DNA of 57,194 nucleotides, taken from assembly GCA_018224445.1 (NCBI GenBank), contig JAGTVA010000062.1:1-57194 (forward strand), written 5' to 3'. The DNA comes from Saprospiraceae bacterium (GTDB taxonomy: Bacteria; Bacteroidota; Bacteroidia; Chitinophagales; Saprospiraceae). The notes under the pieces were generated by a model. The model was not told the origin of the DNA. It saw nothing but the letters and a program-made list of their open reading frames with translations, and made no database searches. Numbering within the stretch: position 1 is the first letter of the stretch; the number at the start of each line of letters is the position of its first letter. This document shows, piece by piece, positions 29,624 to 39,108 of the stretch. The position numbers and the translations under genes are program-made.

Positions 29624-30244
29624 GTGAACGGATTAATTGGACGCAAAATAGGTATGACCAGCATTTTTAACGAATTTGGCCAAAATGTGGCTTGTACAGT
29701 AGTTGAAGCTGGCCCCAATGTAATTTCTCAAATAAAAAGTGAAGATATGGATGGCTACAGTGCCTTTCAACTCGCTTTTGGGAAAGCCAAAGCCAGAAAT
29801 ACCTCTAACGGGCTACAAGGGCATTTGGATAAAGTCGGAACAGGACCTAAAAAAATAATCAGAGAATTTCGCAACTTCAATCTCGATAAAGCCCTCGGCG
29901 ATGAAGTCAGAGTAGAAGAAGTCTTTAGCGAAGGAGACAAAGTCAATGCCGTTGGGGTGACCAAAGGTAAGGGTTTTCAAGGTGTAGTGAAAAGACACGG
30001 ATTTAAAGGAGTGGGAGATGCTACCCACGGTCAACACAACAGACAGCGTCACCCCGGATCTATTGGTGCGGGATCTGACCCGTCTAAAGTATTCAAGGGA
30101 ATGAGAATGGGCGGAAGGACCGGAGGAGATCGCGTGAAAGTTAAAAATCTACGGATAGTGAAGATTTTAGCCGATCAGAACCTCTTGCTGATCAAGGGTG
30201 CAATTCCCGGTCACAAAGGAGCTTATGTTCTTATTGAAAAATAA
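29624..30244 (+). CDS. rplC: 50S ribosomal protein L3 (likely GTG start at 29624; ORF track uses TTG 29615)
   Basis: MNGLIGRKIGMTSIFNEFGQNVACTVVEAGPNVI...RRHPGSIGAGSDPSKVFKGMRMGGRTGGDRV-type L3 signature. Confidence 0.95.
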   Translation: MNGLIGRKIGMTSIFNEFGQNVACTVVEAGPNVISQIKSEDMDGYSAFQLAFGKAKARNTSNGLQGHLDKVGTGPKKIIREFRNFNLDKALGDEVRVEEVFSEGDKVNAVGVTKGKGFQGVVKRHGFKGVGDATHGQHNRQRHPGSIGAGSDPSKVFKGMRMGGRTGGDRVKVKNLRIVKILADQNLLLIKGAIPGHKGAYVLIEK

Positions 30245-30351
30245 ATCGGAGTGGCAAAACACTCACAGAGAAAAACATTGAGGTCTGATACCTTGTATTT
30301 TTAAGAGCTGGGAAATTGTTTTTTTCCCGTATTGAATAAAAAAAATTAACA

Positions 30352-30975
30352 ATGAAGCTTGAAGTCGTAGATATTAATGGAAAGCCAACCGGCAGGAGTG
30401 TTGAGTTGCCCGACGAAATTTTCGGTCTGGAGCCCAATGATCACGTAGTTTATCTGGCGGTTAAAGCCGCTCAGGCCAATATGCGTCAAGGTACTCATTC
30501 CGCAAAAGAGAGGAATGCAGTAAAAGGCTCGACCAGGAAAATTAAAAAGCAAAAGGGTACAGGTACAGCAAGGGCCGGTGACATCAAAAACCCCTTGTTC
30601 AGAGGTGGTGGACGAATTTTTGGCCCCAGGCCCCGGAAGTATACCCAGAGGTTGAATAAGAAAGTACGTAGATTGGCCAGGAATACGGCCCTTTCCGGAA
30701 AAGCAGCTGAGAAGAAAATTGTAATGGTGGAGAACTTTACCTATGAACAGCCCAGCACCAGACAATTTGCAGATATGTTGAGAAATCTCGACCTCGACCA
30801 GCAAAAGTCTTTAATCCTGATGGGAGATTACGACAAAAACCTCTATTTGAGTAGCAGAAATATTCCCAATACAAAAATGATCCATCTTAAAGATGTTAAT
30901 ACATTGGACATTTTAACTGCCAATACCTTGTTGATGTCTGAGAATTGTATAGAATACTTAAATGAACTTGTTTAA
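30352..30975 (+). CDS. rplD: 50S ribosomal protein L4
   Basis: L4 'QAKRQGTHSAKER'-like region: ANMRQGTHSAKERNAVKGSTRKIKKQKGTGTARAGDIKNPLFRGGGRIFGPRPR. Confidence 0.97.
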   Translation: MKLEVVDINGKPTGRSVELPDEIFGLEPNDHVVYLAVKAAQANMRQGTHSAKERNAVKGSTRKIKKQKGTGTARAGDIKNPLFRGGGRIFGPRPRKYTQRLNKKVRRLARNTALSGKAAEKKIVMVENFTYEQPSTRQFADMLRNLDLDQQKSLILMGDYDKNLYLSSRNIPNTKMIHLKDVNTLDILTANTLLMSENCIEYLNELV

Positions 30976-30993
30976 AAACTTAGAGACCGAATC

Positions 30994-31290
30994 ATGTCAA
31001 AGCGTGTTTTAATAAAGCCAATTATATCAGAGAAATCTGAAATGCTAACTGAAAAGGTTAATCAATACTCTTTTATCGTAGACAAAAAAGCTACTAAAAA
31101 AGATATTAAAAAAGCCATTGAGGAGATGTATGAAATAAAAGTAAACTCAGTGAATACTCTTATTATGCCCTCCAAAAATAGAAATAGAAATACCAAAAGA
31201 GGGCTGGTGAAGGGGAATATTTCCGCTTATAAAAAAGCCGTAATCACTGTACCCGATGGAGAAGTCATTGACTTTTTTGGAGAAGTTTAA
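30994..31290 (+). CDS. rplW: 50S ribosomal protein L23
   Basis: LIKPIISEKSEMLTEKVNQYSFIVDKKATKKDIKKAIEEMYEIKVNSVNTLIMPSK. Confidence 0.96.
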   Translation: MSKRVLIKPIISEKSEMLTEKVNQYSFIVDKKATKKDIKKAIEEMYEIKVNSVNTLIMPSKNRNRNTKRGLVKGNISAYKKAVITVPDGEVIDFFGEV

Positions 31291-31315
31291 TTTTTTGAAG
31301 TAAAAATATTTAGCA

Positions 31316-32152
31316 ATGCCAGTTAAAAAATACAATCCGATCACTCCCGGCACGAGAACCAGAGTAGATTTAGATTACTCCGGACTCACAACGGATACTC
31401 CGGAAAAGAGCCTGTTGGCTCCGAAAAAGAGTACCGGTGGTAGGAATAAAGCAGGTGAAATGACTGTCCGTCAAAGAGGCGGTGGACACAAGCGCAGATA
31501 CCGTATTATTGACTTCAAACGCGATAAAGATGGTATTCCGGGTGTTATTAAAACCATTGAATACGATCCGAACAGAAGTGCTTTTATCGCACTTGTCTTC
31601 TATCCGGATGGCGAGAAAAGATATATCATTGCTCCCAATGGTTTGAAAGTAGGAGATACTGTCTCATCAGGACCCGGTGCTTCACCGGACCTGGGAAATG
31701 CACTCCTTCTGAAGGAGATTCCACTGGGTTCTATGATTCACGCTATTGAGCTGACTCCAGGTAAAGGAGCTGCACTGGGGCGAAGCGCAGGTACTTACGG
31801 TCAATTGATGGGTAGAGAAGGGAAGTTTGCCACCGTCAAATTGCCTTCCGGTGAAGTTCGAAGAATCCTTTTGACTTGCAGAGCAACTATAGGAACTACT
31901 TCCAATCCGGATCACAATCAACAGGTGCTTGGAAAAGCCGGTAGGAACCGATGGAGAGGCAAAAGACCGAGAGTGAGAGGGGTGGTAATGAATCCTGTGG
32001 ATCACCCAATGGGTGGTGGTGAAGGCCGGGCATCCGGTGGACACCCGCGTTCCCGAAAGGGGCTTCCCGCCAAAGGTTTTAAGACCAGAGACAATAATAA
32101 AGCCTCTTCTAAATTGATAGTGGCTAAGCGAAAAAAACGTTCTAAAAAATAA
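31316..32152 (+). CDS. rplB: 50S ribosomal protein L2
   Basis: [16 protein letters not shown]...[26 protein letters not shown]...[23 protein letters not shown]. Confidence 0.98.
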   Translation: MPVKKYNPITPGTRTRVDLDYSGLTTDTPEKSLLAPKKSTGGRNKAGEMTVRQRGGGHKRRYRIIDFKRDKDGIPGVIKTIEYDPNRSAFIALVFYPDGEKRYIIAPNGLKVGDTVSSGPGASPDLGNALLLKEIPLGSMIHAIELTPGKGAALGRSAGTYGQLMGREGKFATVKLPSGEVRRILLTCRATIGTTSNPDHNQQVLGKAGRNRWRGKRPRVRGVVMNPVDHPMGGGEGRASGGHPRSRKGLPAKGFKTRDNNKASSKLIVAKRKKRSKK

Positions 32153-32171
32153 TTGATAAAGAATTAATGTA

Positions 32172-32441
32172 ATGGCAAGATCTGTTAAAAAAGGACCGTA
32201 CGTATTTCATAAACTTCTCCAAAAGGTGGAGAAGGCTCAGGCGAGTAGTAAAAAGTCTGTAATCAAGACCTGGTCTCGAGCGTCTATGATCATTCCAGAC
32301 ATGGTTGGTCTGACCATAGCGGTACACAACGGGAAAACTTTTATCCCCGTTTACATCACTGAGAATATGGTGGGACACAAGTTGGGTGAATTTGCTTCGA
32401 CCCGAAGCTTTAGAGGTCACGCCGGTAATAGAAGAAAATAA
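32172..32441 (+). CDS. rpsS: 30S ribosomal protein S19
   Basis: [20 protein letters not shown]...[49 protein letters not shown]. Confidence 0.98.
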   Translation: MARSVKKGPYVFHKLLQKVEKAQASSKKSVIKTWSRASMIIPDMVGLTIAVHNGKTFIPVYITENMVGHKLGEFASTRSFRGHAGNRRK

Positions 32442-32469
32442 TTTTATAAATAATAAATAACCGACATCA

Positions 32470-32898
32470 ATGGAAGCAGTAGCTAAATTGAGGAATTGCG
32501 GAATGTCAGCCAGGAAAATGCGCCTGGTGGCCGACCAAGTGAGAAAAAAGAATGTGGATAAAGCATTGGACATCCTGCGTTTTTCTAAAAAGGAAGCCGG
32601 ATACCATATTGAAAAGACGCTTTTATCTGCTATTTCAAACTGGGAGCAGAAATTGGACATGATGGAAAATGCCGATGATTTTGATTTGGTAATCAGCCGA
32701 ATACTCGTTGACGACGCACCACAATTGAAAAGAATCAGACCGGTACCGCACGGAAGAGCTCACAGATACCGCAAGAGATTTTGCCACCTTACCATAGTGG
32801 TTGAAAATAAAATTCCATTGCCTGCAACAGCAGTGGAGGATGCCGCAGAAGATGTGGAAGAGGAGTACCAGGAAGAATTAAGTGAAAATCAAGAATAA
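32470..32898 (+). CDS. rplV: 50S ribosomal protein L22 with acidic C-terminal tail
   Basis: AKLRNCGMSARKMRLVADQVRKKNVDKALDILRFSKKEAG...PRAHGRAHRYRKR-type core; tail VEDAAEDVEEEYQEELSENQE. Confidence 0.96.
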   Translation: MEAVAKLRNCGMSARKMRLVADQVRKKNVDKALDILRFSKKEAGYHIEKTLLSAISNWEQKLDMMENADDFDLVISRILVDDAPQLKRIRPVPHGRAHRYRKRFCHLTIVVENKIPLPATAVEDAAEDVEEEYQEELSENQE

Positions 32899-32916
32899 CA
32901 ACTAATATTTAATCCA

Positions 32917-33651
32917 ATGGGTCAAAAAACAAATCCAATAGGGAATCGTCTCGGAATCATCAGAGGATGGGATTCAAACTGGTTCGGTACACACGATTAT
33001 GCCGACAAGGTAATAGAGGATGAAAGAATCCGGAATTACCTCTCTGCCAGAATTCAAAAAGGTGGCGTAGCTCGTATTATTATCGAGCGCACCCTCAAGA
33101 GAATTACTGTAACCATTCACACCTCAAGGCCGGGTATTATTATTGGTAAAGGGGGTTCAGAGGTCGATTTGATTAAAGAAGAGCTGAAAAAGTTAACCGG
33201 AAAAGATGTGCAGATCAATATCGTTGAAATTCGCAAACCGGAACTCGATGCCACGATAGTTGCAGAGAGTATTACCAAGCAAATCGAGGCCAGAATCAAC
33301 TACAGAAGAGCTTCCAAAATGGCCATTCAGGCTACGATGAGAGGGGGCGCTGAAGGTATAAAAATAAGAGTTTCAGGTAGATTGAATGGAGCGGAGATGG
33401 CGAGAAGTGAGGAGTATAAAGAGGGAAGAACACCCTTGCATACCTTTAGAGCAGACATCGATTACGCCCTGGAAGAAGCCAATACCGTATACGGAAAAAT
33501 TGGAGTGAAAGTCTGGATTTGTAAAGGAGAAGTTTTTGGTAAAAGAGATTTATCTCCTCACGTTGGAGTTGAACAGAAATCCAAGCGAGGAGGTGGTCGT
33601 AAAGGAGGTGGAAGAAGAGGCGACGATAGAAGAGGGGGAGGTAGAAGATAA
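32917..33651 (+). CDS. rpsC: 30S ribosomal protein S3 with Arg/Gly-rich C-terminal tail
   Basis: [24 protein letters not shown]...[22 protein letters not shown]; tail [24 protein letters not shown]. Confidence 0.98.
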   Translation: MGQKTNPIGNRLGIIRGWDSNWFGTHDYADKVIEDERIRNYLSARIQKGGVARIIIERTLKRITVTIHTSRPGIIIGKGGSEVDLIKEELKKLTGKDVQINIVEIRKPELDATIVAESITKQIEARINYRRASKMAIQATMRGGAEGIKIRVSGRLNGAEMARSEEYKEGRTPLHTFRADIDYALEEANTVYGKIGVKVWICKGEVFGKRDLSPHVGVEQKSKRGGGRKGGGRRGDDRRGGGRR

Positions 33652-33709
33652 TTTTTAAATTGGGAAATATTTAAACCGTTTTTTGACAAATGGTTTCAAT
33701 GAAATAACT

Positions 33710-33717
33710 TACCTTTG
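33710..33717 (+). promoter_or_regulatory. Putative internal promoter -7 element TACCTTTG between rpsC and rplP
   Basis: TACCTTTG in an unusually long 112-nt intergenic gap; a TTTTTTG run lies upstream but with a ~24-nt spacer. Confidence 0.4.
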
Positions 33718-33763
33718 CGACTCTTTTGCAAGAAGGTTTTGCGGAGGGAAAAAAATATGAAAA

Positions 33764-34183
33764 ATGTTACAGCCAAAAAGGACTAAATACAGAAAACAAC
33801 AGAAGGGAAGAGTAAAGGGTATTTCCCATAGGGGAAGTACCGTATCCTTTGGCTCTTTTGGCTTGAAGAGCCTGGAATCCGCAAGGATTACCAACAGACA
33901 AATTGAATCCGCCAGGATCGCCCTCACCAGATTTATGAAAAGAGAGGGAAAGGTGTGGATCAGAATTTTTCCGGATAAACCCATTACCAAAAAACCTCAA
34001 GAGGTGCGTATGGGTAAAGGAAAAGGGCCATTGGATCACTATGTGGCGGTTGTAAAACCCGGGCGCATACTTTTTGAAATGGATGGGATTCCGAAAGCGA
34101 CTGCTGTGGAAGCCCTGAGATTGGCGGCACAGAAATTACCGGTAAAGACAAAATTTGTAATCAGACCGGATTACGCAGAATAA
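33764..34183 (+). CDS. rplP: 50S ribosomal protein L16
   Basis: [25 protein letters not shown]...[42 protein letters not shown]. Confidence 0.98.
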   Translation: MLQPKRTKYRKQQKGRVKGISHRGSTVSFGSFGLKSLESARITNRQIESARIALTRFMKREGKVWIRIFPDKPITKKPQEVRMGKGKGPLDHYVAVVKPGRILFEMDGIPKATAVEALRLAAQKLPVKTKFVIRPDYAE

Positions 34184-34214
34184 TATATACAAGTTAGTTT
34201 AAAGCTTCGGCATT

Positions 34215-34472
34215 ATGGCAACAAAAAAATATTTGGAAATTCAGGAGTTCAAAGACGAAGAACTTTTAAATGAATTGAAAGAAACCGAAAAACAGTATCT
34301 CAAATTGCAATTTGACCATTCGGTCAAAGGTATTGACAACCCTCTGCTCTTGAGAGACATGAGAAGAGATATTGCCCGGATCAACACGGAGATCAGGAAA
34401 AGAGAATTGAACAATATGTCGGAGGAAGAACTGAAGACCAGGTCTAAAATCCGGGCGAGAAGAAGAAAATAA
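34215..34472 (+). CDS. rpmC: 50S ribosomal protein L29
   Basis: Position between L16 and S17; [50 protein letters not shown]. Confidence 0.93.
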   Translation: MATKKYLEIQEFKDEELLNELKETEKQYLKLQFDHSVKGIDNPLLLRDMRRDIARINTEIRKRELNNMSEEELKTRSKIRARRRK

Positions 34473-34498
34473 TCCTATTACCTATTGATATTGAAGTT

Positions 34499-34756
34499 AT
34501 GACTGAAAGAAAAAACAGAAAAACACGTGTGGGAGTAGTTTCCAGTAATGCAATGGAAAAGAGTATTGCTGTATTGGTTGAACGAAGATTGCAACACCCC
34601 ATGTATGGTAAGTTTGTTAAGAAATCTAAGAAGTTTATCGCACACGATGAAGAAAACCAATGTCAGGTGGGGGATAAAGTGAAAATTATGGAAACCAGGC
34701 CGCTCAGTAAAATGAAAAAGTGGAGATTGGTGGAAATTTTGGAAAAAGCTAAGTAA
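34499..34756 (+). CDS. rpsQ: 30S ribosomal protein S17
   Basis: [79 protein letters not shown]. Confidence 0.97.
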   Translation: MTERKNRKTRVGVVSSNAMEKSIAVLVERRLQHPMYGKFVKKSKKFIAHDEENQCQVGDKVKIMETRPLSKMKKWRLVEILEKAK

Positions 34757-34790
34757 TTTTTGTTATCGGGATAAGTAAAATTGAATAACC

Positions 34791-35156
34791 ATGATACAGC
34801 AGGAAAGTCGGCTAAGTGTGGCTGATAATAGTGGTGCAAAAGAAGTACTTTGTATTAAAGTTCTCGGCGGATCAAAGAGAAGATATGCTTCTATTGGTGA
34901 CGAAATAGTGGTGTCCGTGAAGTTCTCAACTCCAGGCGGAGTTAAAAAAGGTACGGTAAGTAAAGCCGTTATTGTACGGACTAAAAAAGAAATTAGACGC
35001 AAGGACGGATCGTATATCAGATTCGACGACAATGCAGTAGTCCTTTTGACTGCCACGGGAGAACCCAGAGGTACCCGTATTTTTGGTCCTGTGGCAAGGG
35101 AATTGCGCGAGAAAGACTATATGAGGATTGTTTCACTTGCACCTGAAGTGCTTTAA
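34791..35156 (+). CDS. rplN: 50S ribosomal protein L14
   Basis: [44 protein letters not shown]. Confidence 0.98.
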   Translation: MIQQESRLSVADNSGAKEVLCIKVLGGSKRRYASIGDEIVVSVKFSTPGGVKKGTVSKAVIVRTKKEIRRKDGSYIRFDDNAVVLLTATGEPRGTRIFGPVARELREKDYMRIVSLAPEVL

Positions 35157-35168
35157 ACCTTTTAAAAA

Positions 35169-35516
35169 ATGAGCAAGAATAAAATAAATAGGTTCCAACC
35201 TAAACCAAAAATTAAAAAAGGGGACAAAGTCGTGGTTATTAGAGGTAGTTATAAAAACCGGGACAAGGTCAGAACCGTCCTCGAAGTTATACCCGAGAAG
35301 AACAGGGTGGTGGTCGAAGATGTCAATATAGTTAAAAAACACGTGAAGCCCACCAACGAAAGTCCCGGGGGGATAAAGGAAAAAGCTGCACCCATTAATA
35401 TATCCAATGTAATGTTGGTGGACCCCAAATCGGGCGAACCCACAAGAGTGGGAAGGAGAATGGAAAATGGCAAGCTTGTTAGATATGCTAAAAAATCAGG
35501 AGAAATTATTCAGTGA
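35169..35516 (+). CDS. rplX: 50S ribosomal protein L24
   Basis: [73 protein letters not shown]. Confidence 0.97.
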   Translation: MSKNKINRFQPKPKIKKGDKVVVIRGSYKNRDKVRTVLEVIPEKNRVVVEDVNIVKKHVKPTNESPGGIKEKAAPINISNVMLVDPKSGEPTRVGRRMENGKLVRYAKKSGEIIQ

Positions 35517-35615
35517 TAAAGGAATTCATGACTTTGATATAAATATCGAGCGACATAAAGTTTTTACTTAAAATTTCTCGCCCGCTGAACAAACTCTGGA
35601 AGAAAATTAATACAG

Positions 35616-36173
35616 ATGAAATACGTACCGAATCTCAGAAAGAAATACAACGAAGAAATTGTACCTAAATTAATGGAACAATTCAATTACAAATCTCCTA
35701 TGGAGGTCCCTAAATTAGTAAAAATTGCTATCAATCAGGGATTGGGAGATGCAACGCAAGATAAAAAAATTGTCGATACTGCCCTGACCGATCTCGCTAT
35801 TATTGCCGGTCAAAAAGCTGTGGCGACAAAGGCGAAAACCTCAGTTTCTAATTTTAAGCTGAGAGAGGGAATGCCTATCGGTGCTAAAGTGACCTTGAGA
35901 AAGAATAGAATGTACGAATTTCTAGAACGTCTCATAGCGGTTTCACTACCCAGGGTACGCGACTTTAGAGGAATAAACGACAAGAGCTTTGACGGAAGGG
36001 GTAATTATACGCTCGGAGTAAAAGAACACATAATTTTCCCCGAAATCGATATGGACAAAGTGAGCCGTATTAGTGGAATGGATATCAGTTTTGTGACTAC
36101 AGCCAATACAGATGCGGAAGCACTGGCTCTGCTCAAAGAATTTGGTATGCCGTTTAAAAATCAAAGAAATTAA
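35616..36173 (+). CDS. rplE: 50S ribosomal protein L5
   Basis: [41 protein letters not shown]...[27 protein letters not shown]. Confidence 0.98.
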   Translation: MKYVPNLRKKYNEEIVPKLMEQFNYKSPMEVPKLVKIAINQGLGDATQDKKIVDTALTDLAIIAGQKAVATKAKTSVSNFKLREGMPIGAKVTLRKNRMYEFLERLIAVSLPRVRDFRGINDKSFDGRGNYTLGVKEHIIFPEIDMDKVSRISGMDISFVTTANTDAEALALLKEFGMPFKNQRN

Positions 36174-36198
36174 TTTAAGTTTTTAATAAAAGTAAACA

Positions 36199-36468
36199 AT
36201 GGCCAGGAAATCATTAATAGCCAGAGAGAGAAAAAGAGCACGACTCGTTGAAAAGTACGCAGAGTTGCGCAAAAAACTCAAGGAAGAGGGACAGTGGGAT
36301 GAATTGGATAAATTGCCCAGAAATTCTTCTCCGGTGAGACTTCACAACAGGTGTAGACTCACAGGTAGACCCAAGGGTTATATGCGAAAGTTTGGACTTT
36401 GCAGAGTTAAATTTAGACAGATGGCATTGGAGGGTAAAATCCCCGGTGTGACAAAAGCGAGTTGGTAA
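36199..36468 (+). CDS. rpsN: 30S ribosomal protein S14
   Basis: [32 protein letters not shown]...[48 protein letters not shown]. Confidence 0.98.
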   Translation: MARKSLIARERKRARLVEKYAELRKKLKEEGQWDELDKLPRNSSPVRLHNRCRLTGRPKGYMRKFGLCRVKFRQMALEGKIPGVTKASW

Positions 36469-36488
36469 CCAAATAAAATTAAATAATC

Positions 36489-36893
36489 ATGACGCATTCA
36501 GATCCAATAGCTGATTATCTTACACGGCTGAGAAATGCCCAAATGGCAGGACATAGAATGGTGGAAATTCCCCTTTCGGGAATAAAGAAGACCATTACGG
36601 AAATTCTATACGAACACGGGTATATTTTCAGATATAAAGTCGAGGAAGAAATGGGTCCTCAGGGAACCATTAAAATTGCCCTTAAATACGACAAAAAAAC
36701 CAAAGAACCGGCCATAAGAGAATTGGGACGCATCAGCAGACCAGGCTTGAGAAAATACGCCAAAGTCGATGAGATCCCCAGAATTATCAACGGCCTTGGA
36801 ATTTGCCTCGTTTCCACCTCTGAAGGTGTTATTACTGATAAAGAAGCGAGAGCCAAAAAATTGGGTGGCGAGCTTGTTTGCTATATTTTTTAA
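36489..36893 (+). CDS. rpsH: 30S ribosomal protein S8
   Basis: MTHSDPIADYLTRLRNAQMAGH...GLGICLVSTSEGVITDKEARAKKLGGELVCYIF. Confidence 0.98.
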   Translation: MTHSDPIADYLTRLRNAQMAGHRMVEIPLSGIKKTITEILYEHGYIFRYKVEEEMGPQGTIKIALKYDKKTKEPAIRELGRISRPGLRKYAKVDEIPRIINGLGICLVSTSEGVITDKEARAKKLGGELVCYIF

Positions 36894-36904
36894 ACTATAT
36901 TATT

Positions 36905-37459
36905 ATGTCTAGAATAGGAAATGCTGTAATTACAATGCCGGAAAAGGTTGAAATTTCGATCTCAAAAGGGAACGAAGCTACTGTTAAAGGTCCCAATGGT
37001 ACCCTTACCAGACAACTGGCTCACGACATCGCAGTGAAAATTGAGGATGGAGAAATATCTGTTTCCAGGCCCACTGATCAACAGCGTCACAAGGAACTGC
37101 ACGGATTGACCAGATCTCTCTTGCAGAACATGGTTACGGGTGTTTCTACCGGTTTTGTAAAAGAACTCGAACTCATCGGTGTGGGATACAGGGTGAACAA
37201 TACGGGCAACCTCATTGAGTTGACAGTGGGGTACTCGCATCCCATATTCTTCTATGTACCTGATGAATTGAAAGTAACTACAGCTACTGAAAAGGGAAAG
37301 ACTCCCAAAATCAGGCTGGAAGGTATGAATAACGAAATACTTGGCCTGGTGGCAAATAAAATTAGGTCATTTAGAAAACCGGAACCTTATAAAGGGAAAG
37401 GAATTCGATTTGTGGGTGAACAAGTGAGAAGAAAAGCTGGTAAAACCGCAGCCAAATAA
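36905..37459 (+). CDS. rplF: 50S ribosomal protein L6 (start refined to ATG 36905)
   Basis: MSRIGNAVITMPEKVEISISKGNEATVKGPNGTLTRQL...EPYKGKGIRFVGEQVRRKAGK. Confidence 0.97.
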   Translation: MSRIGNAVITMPEKVEISISKGNEATVKGPNGTLTRQLAHDIAVKIEDGEISVSRPTDQQRHKELHGLTRSLLQNMVTGVSTGFVKELELIGVGYRVNNTGNLIELTVGYSHPIFFYVPDELKVTTATEKGKTPKIRLEGMNNEILGLVANKIRSFRKPEPYKGKGIRFVGEQVRRKAGKTAAK

Positions 37460-37468
37460 ATAATCGAA

Positions 37469-37515
37469 TTAATCCTTTTAAATCGCCGTTTGATCGCGCT
37501 ATTAAAAGGAATTAA
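37469..37515 (+). promoter_or_regulatory. Strong hairpin in the rplF-rplR intergenic region
   Basis: TTAATCCTTTTAA (37469-37481) pairs with TTAAAAGGAATTAA (37502-37515) around a 20-nt loop. Confidence 0.45.
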
Positions 37516-37526
37516 ATCTGACAGAA

Positions 37527-37871
37527 ATGAAAGTGAATAGAAGAAAAAGAATTAAACAGCGCGTGCGAAGTAAGATATCCGGAACTCCGGATACACCCAG
37601 ACTTGCTGTGTACAGAAGCAATCTGGAAATTTATTGTCAATTGATAGACGACATCAATGGTCATACCCTGCTTCACGCTTCCTCCATTGAGGATACCATT
37701 CCTACGGATATAAGTAAAATTGAAAAATCCAAAAAAGTAGGTGAACTGATGGCTGAGAGAGCTAAGAAGTTGGGTTTGGATAAGGTCGTATTTGACAGGG
37801 GAGGATACAGATACCACGGTAGAGTTAAAGCATTGGCAGATGGAGCTCGTGAAGCTGGGTTGAATTTTTAA
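37527..37871 (+). CDS. rplR: 50S ribosomal protein L18
   Basis: [49 protein letters not shown]...[28 protein letters not shown]. Confidence 0.98.
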   Translation: MKVNRRKRIKQRVRSKISGTPDTPRLAVYRSNLEIYCQLIDDINGHTLLHASSIEDTIPTDISKIEKSKKVGELMAERAKKLGLDKVVFDRGGYRYHGRVKALADGAREAGLNF

Positions 37872-37896
37872 ATAATTAATTAATTATCTATTTATA

Positions 37897-38412
37897 ATGA
37901 GAGATAATAAAAATAGGGTAAAACCCGCAGAAACTGATCTTACGGATAAAGTAGTATCCGTAAACAGAGTGTCTAAGGTGACAAAAGGTGGCCGAACATT
38001 TAGTTTTGCTGCTATTGTTGTAGTGGGCGATGGAAAAGGAACTGTAGGACAGGGCCTTGGAAAAGCGAGAGAGGTTTCAAGTGCAATAGCTAAGGCTATC
38101 GACGACGCCAAAAAGAACCTCGTTCAATTTCCTTTGATCAACGGGACCATTCCCCACGAGCAACGCGGAAAATTCGGTGCGGGAAAAGTGTATATAAAAC
38201 CGGCCTCTGATGGTACCGGTGTTATTGCCGGAGGTGGAATGAGAGCGGTACTCGAGACTGCAGGTGTGCAAAATGTATTGGCCAAGTCGTTGGGTTCTTC
38301 CAACCCGCACAATGTGGTCAAGGCCACCATCGATGCACTGACCAGGTTGAGAGCACCCCATACCATTGCCAAAACCAGAAGAATTGCATTAAAAAAAGTT
38401 TTCAACGGGTAG
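37897..38412 (+). CDS. rpsE: 30S ribosomal protein S5
   Basis: [44 protein letters not shown]...[33 protein letters not shown]. Confidence 0.98.
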   Translation: MRDNKNRVKPAETDLTDKVVSVNRVSKVTKGGRTFSFAAIVVVGDGKGTVGQGLGKAREVSSAIAKAIDDAKKNLVQFPLINGTIPHEQRGKFGAGKVYIKPASDGTGVIAGGGMRAVLETAGVQNVLAKSLGSSNPHNVVKATIDALTRLRAPHTIAKTRRIALKKVFNG

Positions 38413-38437
38413 TTTAACCCTTAAAGGTGATATTGTC

Positions 38438-38620
38438 ATGGATAAAGTAAAAGTAACCCAAGTGCGAAGTTCTATAGATAGACCAGCGAGACAGAAAAGG
38501 ACTTTAATTGCCCTCGGTCTTGGTAGAATTAGTAAATCCAGTGAACACAATCTTACTCCCCAGATTAAAGGAATGATCAATAAAGTTTCTCACCTGGTGA
38601 CAGTAGAAGAAGTGAAATAA
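38438..38620 (+). CDS. rpmD: 50S ribosomal protein L30
   Basis: [59 protein letters not shown]. Confidence 0.97.
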   Translation: MDKVKVTQVRSSIDRPARQKRTLIALGLGRISKSSEHNLTPQIKGMINKVSHLVTVEEVK

Positions 38621-38652
38621 TATATTTGAACAACAGTAAAAAGAGAGTTGTC

Positions 38653-39099
38653 ATGGAATTGCATAATCTTAAGCCTGCAGAGGGCTCCAATAGAGATAAA
38701 AAAATTGTTGGTAGAGGACACCCCTCCGGCCGTGGAAGAACTTCCACGCGCGGTACAAAGGGAGCTAAATCCAGATCCGGCTTTAAGAATAAAAGAAACT
38801 TTGAAGGTGGTCAAACCCCTCTTCAAATGAGATTGCCTAAATTTGGTTTTAATAATCCGAATAGGCAGGAATACTTTGCGGTGAATCTCGACTTGCTTCA
38901 GCACTTTGCTGAAAAATTTGATACCAGCGATATTACCCGTGACTTACTAGTTGAAAAAAGGGTAATTAAAAAGTATCATAAAATTAAGGTTTTGGGTAGA
39001 GGTGATTTAACTTCAAAGGTTAACGTGGCAGTACACGCAATTTCGGAGACGGCTAAAAATCATATTGAAAACAAAGGAGGAACAGTTACCCTACTTTAA
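38653..39099 (+). CDS. rplO: 50S ribosomal protein L15 (start refined to ATG 38653)
   Basis: [66 protein letters not shown]. Confidence 0.97.
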   Translation: MELHNLKPAEGSNRDKKIVGRGHPSGRGRTSTRGTKGAKSRSGFKNKRNFEGGQTPLQMRLPKFGFNNPNRQEYFAVNLDLLQHFAEKFDTSDITRDLLVEKRVIKKYHKIKVLGRGDLTSKVNVAVHAISETAKNHIENKGGTVTLL

Positions 39100-39108
39100 A
39101 TTTGCGAA

